9,547 bases of DNA from Desulfobacula sp. GTDB taxonomy: Bacteria; Desulfobacterota; Desulfobacteria; Desulfobacterales; Desulfobacteraceae. The notes beneath the pieces are model-generated. The model worked only from the letters and a program-made list of their open reading frames with translations. It did no database searches and was not told the origin of the DNA. Location: assembly GCA_027858355.1 (NCBI GenBank), contig JAQICW010000344.1, forward strand, positions 1-9,547. The letters are read 5' to 3'. Both the position numbers and the translations under genes were made by a program. Positions 1-7,285 of this stretch are shown piece by piece. Position 1 is the stretch's first letter, and each line of letters begins with the position of its first letter.

Positions 1-44
1 ATTCCAAATTGACCAAGCCCGATTATTAATATTTGTTGAGACAT
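1..44 (-). CDS. ktrA: KtrA/TrkA-family K+ channel regulatory subunit, N-terminal 14 codons only (runs off left edge)
   Basis: Reading the minus strand from an ATG at 44 gives MSQQILIIGLGQFG and then the window ends. This is the opening beta strand and glycine-rich loop (GLGQFG) of a Rossmann-fold RCK/TrkA-N domain, in the form typical of KtrA, the cytosolic nucleotide-binding ring that gates KtrB. A strong ribosome binding site (AAGGAG) sits 8 nt upstream, and the gene lies 13 nt behind a KtrB-like gene, which is the usual partner order in a ktrBA operon. Only the first residues are visible, so full length and the single-RCK architecture expected of KtrA cannot be verified. Another RCK or NAD-binding protein is possible, but context makes KtrA much the likeliest. 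Confidence 0.82.
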   Translation of the reverse strand, partial: MSQQILIIGLGQFG

Positions 45-52
45 ATACTAAA

Positions 53-58
53 CTCCTT
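53..58 (-). promoter_or_regulatory. Ribosome binding site of ktrA, embedded at the ktrB stop codon
   Basis: The minus strand reads TAAAGGAG, in which the ktrB stop codon TAA (60-58) runs directly into the Shine-Dalgarno core. Eight nucleotides separate GGAG from the ATG at 44. Terminating ribosomes would be deposited on the ktrA start site, which suggests coupled translation of the two subunits. Confidence 0.75.
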
Positions 59-2076
59 TAAGTTAATGTGATTCTTGCATCCGGACAGCGAGAAGCAGGT
101 GTTGATTGATCTTGGCCTATCAGCATAAACAGGGTCATGGAACCTATACGACCCGTAAACATTGCGGTCATTACTATTATTTTACCGATTTCATCAAGAT
201 AGGCGGTGGCTCCGGTAGAAAGACCCACAGTACCAATAGCGGAGGTTACCTCAAAAATAATGTCACGAACAGAAATTTGTTGTGTTATTTCGAGCATCAA
301 TACCATGATGAACCAAATAATTGCTCCTGAAGCGACAATCGTAATGGCACGATAAATAGTTCCGGAAAGAACCCTTCTATTTTGTACTATAACAACGTTA
401 CGGTTGGTTATGCTTGCCAAGAATGTCATTGCCAATATGCCAATTGTTGTCGTTTTGACACCACCGGCAGTACTACCGGGGCTACCTCCGATAAACATCA
501 AGCAAAGCATGACAAGAAACGTTGGACTGATCATTCCTGTAATATCCACCGAGTTAAATCCTGCGGTACGTATTGTAACAGATTGAAACCAGGCATTATG
601 AATTTTATCTAAAAACGATAAGTCCGATAAAATACCATTCCATTCAAAAGCCAGCATGAAAAAAGTACCTGAGATCAACAAAACTGTGGTCGTAATCAGA
701 GATATGCGTGCTGTAACAGGAATCTGTTGTCGCCGCATCCAATTTGGAAGAATCAAACTTGTGGCCGGTGCCAGCCCACCAAAAACAATCAGAACAGCAA
801 CAACATGCAATATCAAAGGGTTGTTTTGATAAGAAATAAGACTGTCACTTTGCAGCGCAAATCCTGCATTGCAGAATGCTGATATCGCAGTGAATAAACC
901 CCGCCATGATGCCTGTCCTAAAGTATCTCCAGCTGAATAAAACAACCCGGTCAGGATGAATGCACCTGCGGCTTCTGCAATAAATGTAAATTTTAGAATT
1001 ACAATCAGAGAAGAGACCAGATCTTTATGGCCGGTATCTGTCATTGATGTCAAAAGCCGTTCCTGCCGTAAACTTAAACGTCGCCCCATTGCATGCAGTG
1101 CGACTGTGGCAATACTCATGATACCAAGACCACCAAGTTGAATCAGAACTATGATGAAAAATTGCCCGAGCATAGAAAAATCAGCGGGTGTGTCCAAAAC
1201 GATAAGCCCTGTGACACAGACTGCACTCATAGAAGTGAATGCAGCATCTACAAGGCCAATGCCTCCCCCCGTTGTCGAAGCGGGAATAATGAGTATCAAG
1301 GTGCCCAGAACTGATAGGGCAAAGAAGGTACTGAGTAAAATGCGTGCCGGGTGGTTGAGTAATACCTCCCACCAATGCTCCCGTTTTTCGAGAATTGGGC
1401 CGGAGCTGGGTAGTAAAAGGAAGATGGCCAAACTGATGACAAGAGAAATTGTCATAGTATGTCCCGCTACCAATGAAAATAGGACTAATATTAAGAATAA
1501 AAAACCCGCTACTGGTAGCAAAAAAAGAGGTTTGGATCTTTGTTTCCAGGACCAAAAAATAAAAAGAATCTGTACCATGGCTGATGTGACCGTAATCGTG
1601 GCTCTTGATAAGAGAGAATCTGAAATGCCCAATATCATTGAAATGCCGATAACAACAGGAACCATCATAATCGCCCAACGCACCCGCTGTTGATACCGGT
1701 TCACATGATAGTTTTTTTTATTGTGGTCGACATGGACTCTGAAATCCAATAATGCAAATTCTGCGCTGATTAGTGCAACAGTTCCAATTAGTGCTGCGAA
1801 AGGGTTGCTAACAAGATATGGTAAAGCAACAACAAAGCTGCCTAAAGAAGACAACCCACCAAAAAATTTGCCCATGCTTGGCCGTCGAAACAAGGTAAAC
1901 GCACAAATAAGACATGTAATCGAGGCAAGGGATGCAATCCCTATACGCCAAACCGGAGGAAAATCACTATCCAAGCCAATCGATGCAAAAATAAACGGCA
2001 GTGGAGACAGGGCTATCAAAGCCCCTTCCATTCCAACTTGCGACAGTGATGATCTTGAAATACTTGCAGTTTTCAT
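58..2076 (-). CDS. ktrB: KtrB/TrkH-family K+ uptake channel subunit with long N-terminal membrane extension
   Basis: This is the membrane pore subunit of a K+ (or Na+-coupled K+) uptake system, 672 aa from the ATG at 2076. The four P-loop repeats of the superfamily are visible from about residue 240: filter 1 SAVCVTGL (284-291), filter 2 SAFCNAGF (399-406), filter 3 TIRTAGFN (501-508) and filter 4 SAIGTVGLS (612-620). The gating loop GGSPGSTAGGVKT is at 530-542 and the last-repeat arginine is in FTGRIGS (R643). The filter sequences resemble KtrB more than TrkH. Typical KtrB proteins are about 450 aa. Here residues 1 to about 238 add several extra hydrophobic segments (roughly 18-34, 45-62, 77-110, 134-150, 160-176, 184-222). 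A TTG seven codons upstream (2097) is an alternative start, but neither start has a clear Shine-Dalgarno sequence, so I chose ATG. The gene is followed directly by ktrA. Confidence 0.9.
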   Translation of the reverse strand: MKTASISRSSLSQVGMEGALIALSPLPFIFASIGLDSDFPPVWRIGIASLASITCLICAFTLFRRPSMGKFFGGLSSLGSFVVALPYLVSNPFAALIGTVALISAEFALLDFRVHVDHNKKNYHVNRYQQRVRWAIMMVPVVIGISMILGISDSLLSRATITVTSAMVQILFIFWSWKQRSKPLFLLPVAGFLFLILVLFSLVAGHTMTISLVISLAIFLLLPSSGPILEKREHWWEVLLNHPARILLSTFFALSVLGTLILIIPASTTGGGIGLVDAAFTSMSAVCVTGLIVLDTPADFSMLGQFFIIVLIQLGGLGIMSIATVALHAMGRRLSLRQERLLTSMTDTGHKDLVSSLIVILKFTFIAEAAGAFILTGLFYSAGDTLGQASWRGLFTAISAFCNAGFALQSDSLISYQNNPLILHVVAVLIVFGGLAPATSLILPNWMRRQQIPVTARISLITTTVLLISGTFFMLAFEWNGILSDLSFLDKIHNAWFQSVTIRTAGFNSVDITGMISPTFLVMLCLMFIGGSPGSTAGGVKTTTIGILAMTFLASITNRNVVIVQNRRVLSGTIYRAITIVASGAIIWFIMVLMLEITQQISVRDIIFEVTSAIGTVGLSTGATAYLDEIGKIIVMTAMFTGRIGSMTLFMLIGQDQSTPASRCPDARITLT

Positions 2077-2114
2077 AAAATAGTCACAGAGATGCAATTT
2101 ATATTAATTTTCAT
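2073..2114 (-). other. Possible 13-codon upstream reading frame overlapping the ktrB start
   Basis: In the 84-nt gap between trkH and ktrB, an ATG at 2114 opens a frame of 13 codons (MKININCISVTIL). Its TGA overlaps the ktrB ATG as ATGA. ktrB has no recognisable Shine-Dalgarno sequence of its own, so re-initiation after this frame could explain its translation. The upstream frame itself has only a distant AAAGG, 13 nt before its ATG, and a frame this short in AT-rich DNA arises easily by chance. No homology is recognisable. The rest of the gap shows no convincing promoter or terminator. Confidence 0.2.
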
Positions 2115-2160
2115 TTATTCTGCTTTACCTTTTATGATCCGTAAATTTATTTTCTTTCCT

Positions 2161-3612
2161 TTATTTTTTCCAAAACTCAGGAACAAAGAGGATAATTACA
2201 GTGTAAATTTCTAATCTACCCAACAGCATACACCAGGCAAGCAGCCATTTTCCTAAAACAGGCAAATGGGCAAAGTTTTCAGTAGGCCCAACGGTTCCAA
2301 AGCCAGGCCCGATATTTCCGATACACGCCGCCACCGCACCAAAGGAGGTTATCATATCAATACCCATGCCGGCAAGAAGTATGCTCGACAGAATAAAAAG
2401 ACCAATATAGAGGACTAAAAATCCCATCATGCTTCTAAGAACCTCATCTGAAATGACAGCCTTATTAATTTTAATATGGCTGATACTTCTGGGATGTATA
2501 AGCTTAAACAATTCCCTGTAACAATATTTGAAACAGGCAATAATCCTGGCACATTTCATACCGCCTCCGGTAGAACCGGCAGAAGCACCGATAAACATGC
2601 AGATAAAAAGAAGTACCTGGCTTAATCCAGGAAATTTTTCATAATCAGCCGTTGCAAATCCCGTGGTTGTGATGATTGATGCAACCTGAAAACTTGCAAA
2701 TCGGAATGCGTCTTTCATAGAAGTATAAACAGAGCCATAAATATCCCAGGTAACCAGCAAGGTTAGAACTAAAACTAATCCGAGGAAAAATCTGCATTCA
2801 GTATCTTTCCAGAAGACAAGCGTTTTTCCCCGAAGCATCTGGTAGTGAAGGGAAAAATTAATCCCGGCCAGAATCATAAAAATGACAATCACATAGTCGA
2901 AAAAAGCGCTGTTATAGTGGGCAATGGAGGCATTCTTAGGAGAAAAACCACCGGTCGGCATGGTGGTGAATGCATGGCAGGACGCTTCGTATAACGACAT
3001 ACCGCCACCCAGTAATAATATGATCTCAATCAATGTAAAAACTGCATAAACTATCCATAAAATTTTAGCAGAGTCACTCAATCTGGGTGTAAGCTTATCA
3101 GGTACCGGGCTTGGCACCTCTGCTTTGTATAACTGGATTCCACCAACCCCTAAAAATGGCAGTATGGCCAGGGAAAGGACAATAATTCCCATACCACCCA
3201 ACCATTGAATAAGGCTTCTCCAAAAAAGAAGGCTTTTGCTTGCCTCTTCAATATTTGTCATCACAGATGACCCGGTTGTTGTAAAACCGGAAACTGATTC
3301 AAAAAAGGCATTGGTAAAACTTGTAAATTCAGGGCCAAAATAAAAGGGAAGGGCACCGAAAAAGCCTATTGCCGTCCACGCTAAAGCAACGGCAGCCATT
3401 GCCTCTTTTTGATTGATATAATCATCACTGTCTCGCTTTTTTGAAAAAATAATCAGGATAAGTCCTGCTACCATGGTGATACCGATGGATCGAATAAAAC
3501 TATCCTGGGCAAGATCTTGATAGTAAATGCTGACAAGCAAAGGGACTACCATGGAAAGCCCTAAAAAAATCAAAAGGATGCCGATAATATTTGCAATAAA
3601 TTTCCAGCGCAT
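2161..3612 (-). CDS. trkH: Trk system K+ uptake protein TrkH
   Basis: This 483-residue inner-membrane protein conducts K+ under control of the TrkA ring, and its length is normal for TrkH. Four P-loop repeats are visible: filter 1 GFTTTGSS (109-116), filter 2 FTTMPTGGFS (215-224), filter 3 TTTGFATADY (315-324) and filter 4 IGNIGPGFG (431-439). The intramembrane gating loop GASAGSTGGGMK is at 342-353. R466, in LLGRLEIYT, corresponds to the conserved arginine of the last repeat that points into the pore in TrkH structures. The ATG at 3612 shares its A with the trkA stop codon (TAATG), and TGGAG lies 8 nt upstream, so translation is coupled to trkA. It belongs to the TrkH branch, clearly different in filter sequence from the KtrB-like gene that follows. 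Confidence 0.96.
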   Translation of the reverse strand: MRWKFIANIIGILLIFLGLSMVVPLLVSIYYQDLAQDSFIRSIGITMVAGLILIIFSKKRDSDDYINQKEAMAAVALAWTAIGFFGALPFYFGPEFTSFTNAFFESVSGFTTTGSSVMTNIEEASKSLLFWRSLIQWLGGMGIIVLSLAILPFLGVGGIQLYKAEVPSPVPDKLTPRLSDSAKILWIVYAVFTLIEIILLLGGGMSLYEASCHAFTTMPTGGFSPKNASIAHYNSAFFDYVIVIFMILAGINFSLHYQMLRGKTLVFWKDTECRFFLGLVLVLTLLVTWDIYGSVYTSMKDAFRFASFQVASIITTTGFATADYEKFPGLSQVLLFICMFIGASAGSTGGGMKCARIIACFKYCYRELFKLIHPRSISHIKINKAVISDEVLRSMMGFLVLYIGLFILSSILLAGMGIDMITSFGAVAACIGNIGPGFGTVGPTENFAHLPVLGKWLLAWCMLLGRLEIYTVIILFVPEFWKK

Positions 3613-4976
3613 TAAAAAAACTCCAGTTTAACGGTTAAAAGCTTTTCAAGTTTTTTAACGGCTTGCTTGACAGCAAACATGATAATTCTATCCCCGGTTT
3701 TGACAACACTATCCCCGGCCGGAATAATGGTTTCTCCGTTCCTGATGATACATACAAGAATCGCACCCCTGGGAAAGGATAGTTTTTTTAAGGGCTTGTC
3801 AGTAATACCTGAGGTTTCAAGGGCAATGGCTTCAATAAATTCGGCCCGCTCTCCCAGAATTGAAATATCAGATAGGATTTTTCCTTTCCTGACATTCTGT
3901 AATATGGAACTGACGGCTGAAAGCCTTGGACTGACGACTTTATCAATCCCAATGGTGGCAAGCAGGGGGAAATAGTTAGATTTTCCGATTCGGGTAATTG
4001 TATTTTGAACACCGAGATTTTTTGCCAACAGAGAAACAAGGATATTGGTTTCATCATCATTGGTAACACAAATCACGACATCGCTTTGCCCCACATTCTC
4101 TTCAAGAAAGAGCTTCTGGTCAGATCCGTCACCATGAAGAACAACCGTTTTATTCATATTCTCAGACAGGTAATGACAGCGGTTGATATCAGATTCAATA
4201 ATGTTTGTTTTTATCAAGTCCGTTTCAAGCAAGTTTGCAAGCCTTTCACCAATTCGGCCACCGCCGATGATCAAGGCTCTTTGCGCAGGTTGTATTTTCT
4301 TCCCAAAAAGACGGAGCGTTTTTTTAAGCTTTTCAGTTTCACAGACAAAATAGATTAAATCCCCAGGCTCAACTTTGTTGGAACCCCTTGGGACAATGAC
4401 CTCATTTTCCCTGATGATGGCTGCAATCAAAGGCCGATCCTCACCGAATTTGGAAGGAAAATCAATGAGTCGCATTCCAGTTACAGGAGAATGCTTATCA
4501 AGATGGATACCCACATATTTTACCTGGCCGTCAAGAAAATCCCCGACATCAACTGCCCCGGGAACATCCATAAGTTTTCTGATGGTATTCACGACCTCTA
4601 TTTCCGGGTTTATTATCGTATCAATATGGGGATTTTCGTTTTTGAATCGTTCATGATAAGAATCAAAATCAGGATTTCTGATCCGGGCAAGTTTTTTGGT
4701 TGTTGGCGAAAGAAAATTGGTTACCAAACAGGCAACAATATTTGTTTCGTCGCTGTCAGTTACTGCCAGAAGAAGATCCGTATCAGTAATACCTGCCTCA
4801 ATCAAAACCCTCGGACTGCTGCCCGATGCAGTAACAACCTGTACATCAATGTCTTCAGCGATGTGTCGAGTAGCATTCTGATCCTTGTCAATGACAACGA
4901 CCCTTTTGTTTTCTGAAGCAAGCCGATTTGCAATATTGTAACCAACTTCTCCAGCACCAACAATAATAATCTTCAC
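3612..4976 (-). CDS. trkA: Trk system K+ uptake regulatory protein TrkA (two RCK domains)
   Basis: This is a cytosolic nucleotide-binding regulator that assembles on TrkH and gates K+ flow. At 454 aa it matches full-length TrkA with duplicated RCK units. The first Rossmann domain starts MKIIIVGAGEVG (GAGEVG 7-12) with an acidic residue at the end of beta 2 (VVVIDKD, D30). The second starts ALIIGGGRIG (GGGRIG 238-243) with E261 in the equivalent region. TrkA-C domains lie at about 140-225 and 370-450. Conserved TDSDETN (73-79) and TNDDETN (305-311) mark the same position in both halves. The start is GTG, supported by AGGAG 7 nt upstream and by the exact beginning of the Rossmann fold. It lies 14 nt after the secreted-protein gene and overlaps trkH by one base. 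Confidence 0.96.
   Translation of the reverse strand: MKIIIVGAGEVGYNIANRLASENKRVVVIDKDQNATRHIAEDIDVQVVTASGSSPRVLIEAGITDTDLLLAVTDSDETNIVACLVTNFLSPTTKKLARIRNPDFDSYHERFKNENPHIDTIINPEIEVVNTIRKLMDVPGAVDVGDFLDGQVKYVGIHLDKHSPVTGMRLIDFPSKFGEDRPLIAAIIRENEVIVPRGSNKVEPGDLIYFVCETEKLKKTLRLFGKKIQPAQRALIIGGGRIGERLANLLETDLIKTNIIESDINRCHYLSENMNKTVVLHGDGSDQKLFLEENVGQSDVVICVTNDDETNILVSLLAKNLGVQNTITRIGKSNYFPLLATIGIDKVVSPRLSAVSSILQNVRKGKILSDISILGERAEFIEAIALETSGITDKPLKKLSFPRGAILVCIIRNGETIIPAGDSVVKTGDRIIMFAVKQAVKKLEKLLTVKLEFF
3621..3624 (-). promoter_or_regulatory. Ribosome binding site of trkH, inside the end of trkA
   Basis: GGAG on the minus strand lies 8 nt upstream of the trkH ATG (3612) and inside the last trkA codons. 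The stop and start share one base as TAATG. This arrangement points to coupled synthesis of TrkA and TrkH. Confidence 0.65.
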
Positions 4977-4983
4977 AAAATAA

Positions 4984-4988
4984 CTCCT
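4984..4988 (-). promoter_or_regulatory. Ribosome binding site of trkA, supporting its GTG start
   Basis: AGGAG on the minus strand, 7 nt before GTG at 4976. It decides in favour of the GTG start, from which the protein begins exactly at the first beta strand of the TrkA Rossmann fold. Confidence 0.7.
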
Positions 4989-4990
4989 GT

Positions 4991-5674
4991 TTAAAATTCA
5001 TTTTTAAACACAATTACATCTGGGCTCTCAATAATTGTTTCAGGCGTGCCTGAGCAGGCTTTTATGGAACCTCTGCTGCCAGGTAACCATTGTATAATGT
5101 TGGAATCAAATTTGCAGTTGATAAAATCAGATCGCCCGTTATTTTGTGTTTTTAAATGGACTTGATATGAAGAAGACTTTTTAAAAGAAACCCCGGAAGC
5201 TTTTAGTATTCCATTAACAATGATGCTCCAATTTCCATGGATGGGCCGAATTTCCACACCAGGATTAATGGTCAGAGTAAAGGGTTCATCATAGCGGTTA
5301 TTTCTGTTTATATCCTCAAGGGGTTCATGCGAATCCCATATTTCATTAGGGTATTCGTCTTCAAAGGGCTCCCCATGATCATATCTGCTGTTTCCTTCTC
5401 CAGAATCCCCATTACCGGGTATTTTATCATATCCGAAGTCAGAAAACTTTTCAGGAGAAGAATCCCAGCGTCCATTTCTATTCATCTCGAAATATATTTC
5501 TTTTCCAACAGTCACATTCCCAGTTAGAATATAAGGAGACCCGGCTATGTCCCAAGTGGTATTTTGGTCTATTGTTCCGCTAAAAAAGGTTTCTGCGAAC
5601 ACACCTTTGGAAATGAAAACAATCAGTAGAATTGTTGTACAGACCGCTATTCGAATAAGGGCTAAATTTTTCAT
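4991..5674 (-). CDS. Secreted beta-helix-like protein with an inserted acidic Asp/Asn repeat block
   Basis: Predicted exported protein of 227 aa and unknown function. Residues 1-27 form a signal peptide: a basic start (MKNLALIRIA), a hydrophobic core (TTILLIVFI) and a likely cut after VFA. The mature part opens with a pattern common in right-handed beta-helix and polymer-like repeat proteins (SGTIDQNTTWDIAGSPYI, NVTV, then LTINPGVEI and IIVNGILKASG). Between NVTV (about 53-56) and LTINPG (133-138) lies a block of about 75 residues with four degenerate repeats: EMNRNGRWD, GNSRYDHGEPFED, PNEIWDSHEPLED and INRNNRYDEPF. The spacing of D/N side chains resembles calcium-binding loops such as thrombospondin type 3 or dockerin-like motifs. 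This is inference; no metal binding is shown. The protein is short for a beta-helix and may be truncated or a minimal form. It lies 18 nt after the permease gene and 14 nt before trkA. Confidence 0.75.
   Translation of the reverse strand: MKNLALIRIAVCTTILLIVFISKGVFAETFFSGTIDQNTTWDIAGSPYILTGNVTVGKEIYFEMNRNGRWDSSPEKFSDFGYDKIPGNGDSGEGNSRYDHGEPFEDEYPNEIWDSHEPLEDINRNNRYDEPFTLTINPGVEIRPIHGNWSIIVNGILKASGVSFKKSSSYQVHLKTQNNGRSDFINCKFDSNIIQWLPGSRGSIKACSGTPETIIESPDVIVFKNEF
5276..5488 (-). repeat. Four degenerate acidic Asn/Asp protein repeats within the secreted protein
   Basis: Residues 63-133 of the secreted protein contain four copies of a pattern of roughly x-N-x-x-(W/Y)-D-x-x-E-P-(F/L)-x-D, at about residues 63-79, 91-106, 107-121 and 121-133. 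The first and last copies are the cleanest (ExNxNGxWD and DxNxNxxYD). The copies diverge at DNA level, so this is an old protein repeat and not a recent DNA duplication. Confidence 0.6.
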
Positions 5675-5692
5675 ATAATCAGAACTCGCTTA

Positions 5693-6493
5693 TTATATTG
5701 ATTTTTTGTTAAAAACAAAAACAGTTAAGGCCAATAAAGAAACAATAAAGAAACTCACATTTATTAAAGGGTGGATTGCTCCTATAGTCACAAATTCTGT
5801 GTCTGTAATCAGTGAATCCGCATATGCCTGCACCATAAATAGTTTTGGATATAGGACACGCCAGGTTGAAAGAGTGATATCAACCGGTTGAGCTGCAAAG
5901 GCTGTTATTGTTTCAGTATTAAGCAGTTTATAACCGCCATCAGAAACATATCCAGCACATAACAGGCCAAGAGTAAAAAATGCGCTGATAAAATCAGGTA
6001 AAAATATAGAAAACAAACAGACTGCACAAATAACAAATAGAAGATTCACAGAACAAATCAAGGAAGCCCCTATATAACCCAAAGGCATTTTATCAGTATG
6101 GAGCCAGATAATAACTAAAACGGTCAAGTGAAGGATAAACATAAAAGCTGTTGTGAGCAGCCATGTCCCAAATATTCTGCCCAGCGCATATTCCCAACGC
6201 CTCACTGGCCTTGAAAGAAACATCTGGACAGAGCCGTCGTTTTGATCTCTGGTAAAGATTCTCATTGATATCATGGTTGCCATTAAAAGCATGGCCATTG
6301 ATATAACCTGAAAAACAATGCGGGAAACATGCCAGATGCTCTCGACATGACGGCCATTGATCACATAATCAGCTGAATAGCAGCCACGGGTGGTGATAAG
6401 CAGCCCTATGGAAACGAATAAAAAAAGATAGATGCTCTTTGGTTTCATCCGGTCTGCAATTGTATAGCAGGCAATTTTAGCAAACATTTTCAT
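5693..6493 (-). CDS. ABC-2 / NosY-type transporter permease
   Basis: Membrane subunit of an ABC exporter, 266 aa. About six hydrophobic segments are visible (roughly 21-34, 60-78, 108-130, 140-164, 167-182, 240-261). After the second segment comes TRDQNDGSVQMFLSRPVRRWEY (81-102, cited as key residues D83, G87, S94, R95, P96, V97 and R99). This is the cytoplasmic coupling motif common to ABC-2 permeases of the NosY/GldF type, in which a D-x-x-x-G turn precedes (S/A)-x-P-(V/I)-x-R. The ATG start at 6493 lies 10 nt after the ATPase stop. Only a distant AGGAA in the end of the ATPase gene could serve as ribosome binding site, so coupled translation is likely. It pairs with the ATPase gene. The substrate cannot be told from sequence; NosY-like membership is inferred from architecture and the following beta-helix gene. 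Confidence 0.85.
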   Translation of the reverse strand: MKMFAKIACYTIADRMKPKSIYLFLFVSIGLLITTRGCYSADYVINGRHVESIWHVSRIVFQVISMAMLLMATMISMRIFTRDQNDGSVQMFLSRPVRRWEYALGRIFGTWLLTTAFMFILHLTVLVIIWLHTDKMPLGYIGASLICSVNLLFVICAVCLFSIFLPDFISAFFTLGLLCAGYVSDGGYKLLNTETITAFAAQPVDITLSTWRVLYPKLFMVQAYADSLITDTEFVTIGAIHPLINVSFFIVSLLALTVFVFNKKSI

Positions 6494-6503
6494 ATTTAAA
6501 ATA

Positions 6504-7217
6504 TTATTTTTCCTGTTCGGTTATATGTTTAACAAAAACATCTTCAAGACTTTCTCCTTGACCGATTATTAAATCAATAGAATCTTTTGTCACGATTCTT
6601 CCATTATGCATGATTGCTGCCATATCACAGGTTTTTTCTACCTCAGAAAGCAAGTGAGAATTTAGGAAAATCGTTTTTCCACTTTGTTTGAGATCCTTAA
6701 TAATATTTCTGATATCCCTTATACCCATGGGATCAAGCCCGGAGACCGGTTCATCCAATATCAGCAGCTCCGGATTACCAATCAAAGCTCCGGCGAGTCC
6801 GATTCGCTGTTTCATCCCTTTTGAATATCCGGAACACTTCTCCTTTTCCCGTCCTGACATTGACACAGTTTCCACGACTCTTTCAATTTCATATCGGGCG
6901 GCCTTTTCGGAGAATCCGATCAAGGACGCATGCCGGTGAAGATACTCATAGCCCGAAAGAAACGGAGGAATCATGTGTTGTTCTGCAATATACCCAATGT
7001 TCTTTCTTGCTTGTGTCCTGCAACAGGGAATACCATTAATTGTTACAGAACCTGACGTAGGGCGAATGAATCCCAGGAGCATTTTGATAATAGTGGTTTT
7101 GCCCGCACCATTGGGACCCAACAGTGCAAAAAATTCACCTTTCTTTACCTGATATGAAACATTATCAACCGCTGTTAACATGCCAAATTTTTTTGTAACT
7201 GCATCTAAAACAATCAT
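6504..7217 (-). CDS. ABC transporter ATP-binding protein (ABC-2 exporter / NosF-like)
   Basis: Cytosolic ATPase of 237 aa that would power the adjacent permease. All nucleotide-binding motifs are present and intact: Walker A GPNGAGKT (34-41), Q-loop region GYIAEQ (75-80), signature YSKGMKQR (131-138), Walker B LLILDEP (151-157), D-loop SGLDP (159-163) and the switch histidine in NSH (H188). The YSKGMKQR signature and the short length fit the exporter class that pairs with ABC-2 permeases (CcmA/NosF/DrrA type) and do not fit importers. The C-terminus ends with the usual LEDVFVKHI segment. Start ATG 7217 has a weak GAG 7 nt upstream. It is the first gene of the tight run leading to trkAH. Confidence 0.93.
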   Translation of the reverse strand: MIVLDAVTKKFGMLTAVDNVSYQVKKGEFFALLGPNGAGKTTIIKMLLGFIRPTSGSVTINGIPCCRTQARKNIGYIAEQHMIPPFLSGYEYLHRHASLIGFSEKAARYEIERVVETVSMSGREKEKCSGYSKGMKQRIGLAGALIGNPELLILDEPVSGLDPMGIRDIRNIIKDLKQSGKTIFLNSHLLSEVEKTCDMAAIMHNGRIVTKDSIDLIIGQGESLEDVFVKHITEQEK

Positions 7218-7285
7218 TGCATATCTCGTTTGTTATTTATTAATCCAAGCAAATAGTGATCAATCATGCATCCATGGTTATTAAA
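7218..7285 (-). other. Short intergenic gap before the ABC ATPase gene, possible promoter region
   Basis: Sixty-eight AT-rich nucleotides separate the kinase remnant from the ATPase start. This is the only real gap before the ABC-secreted protein-trkAH run, so a promoter is expected here. On the minus strand TTGATC is followed 17 nt later by ATAAAT, which is only a weak sigma-70 match (three of six at -10). No terminator hairpin with a U-run is visible, so read-through from the exchanger is also possible. Confidence 0.25.

Noticed and set aside
1181..1678. A second minus-strand frame of 165 codons inside ktrB
   Set aside because: It is out of frame with the conserved pore repeats and has no family resemblance; it is an overlapping-frame artefact.
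1151..1693. A 180-codon plus-strand open frame opposite ktrB
   Set aside because: It lies wholly antisense to a gene with clear P-loop motifs, its translation shows no recognisable domain, and it is rich in charged residues as expected of a complement of hydrophobic codons.
2077..2160. Terminator or promoter between trkH and ktrB
   Set aside because: I find no stem-loop with a U-run and no convincing -35/-10 pair; read-through from trkH to ktrB is as likely.
7250..7280. Cluster of short palindromes (TGATCA, ATGCAT, CCATGG) as an operator
   Set aside because: These are separate six-base palindromes with no larger dyad or repeated spacing, so there is no support for a specific binding site.
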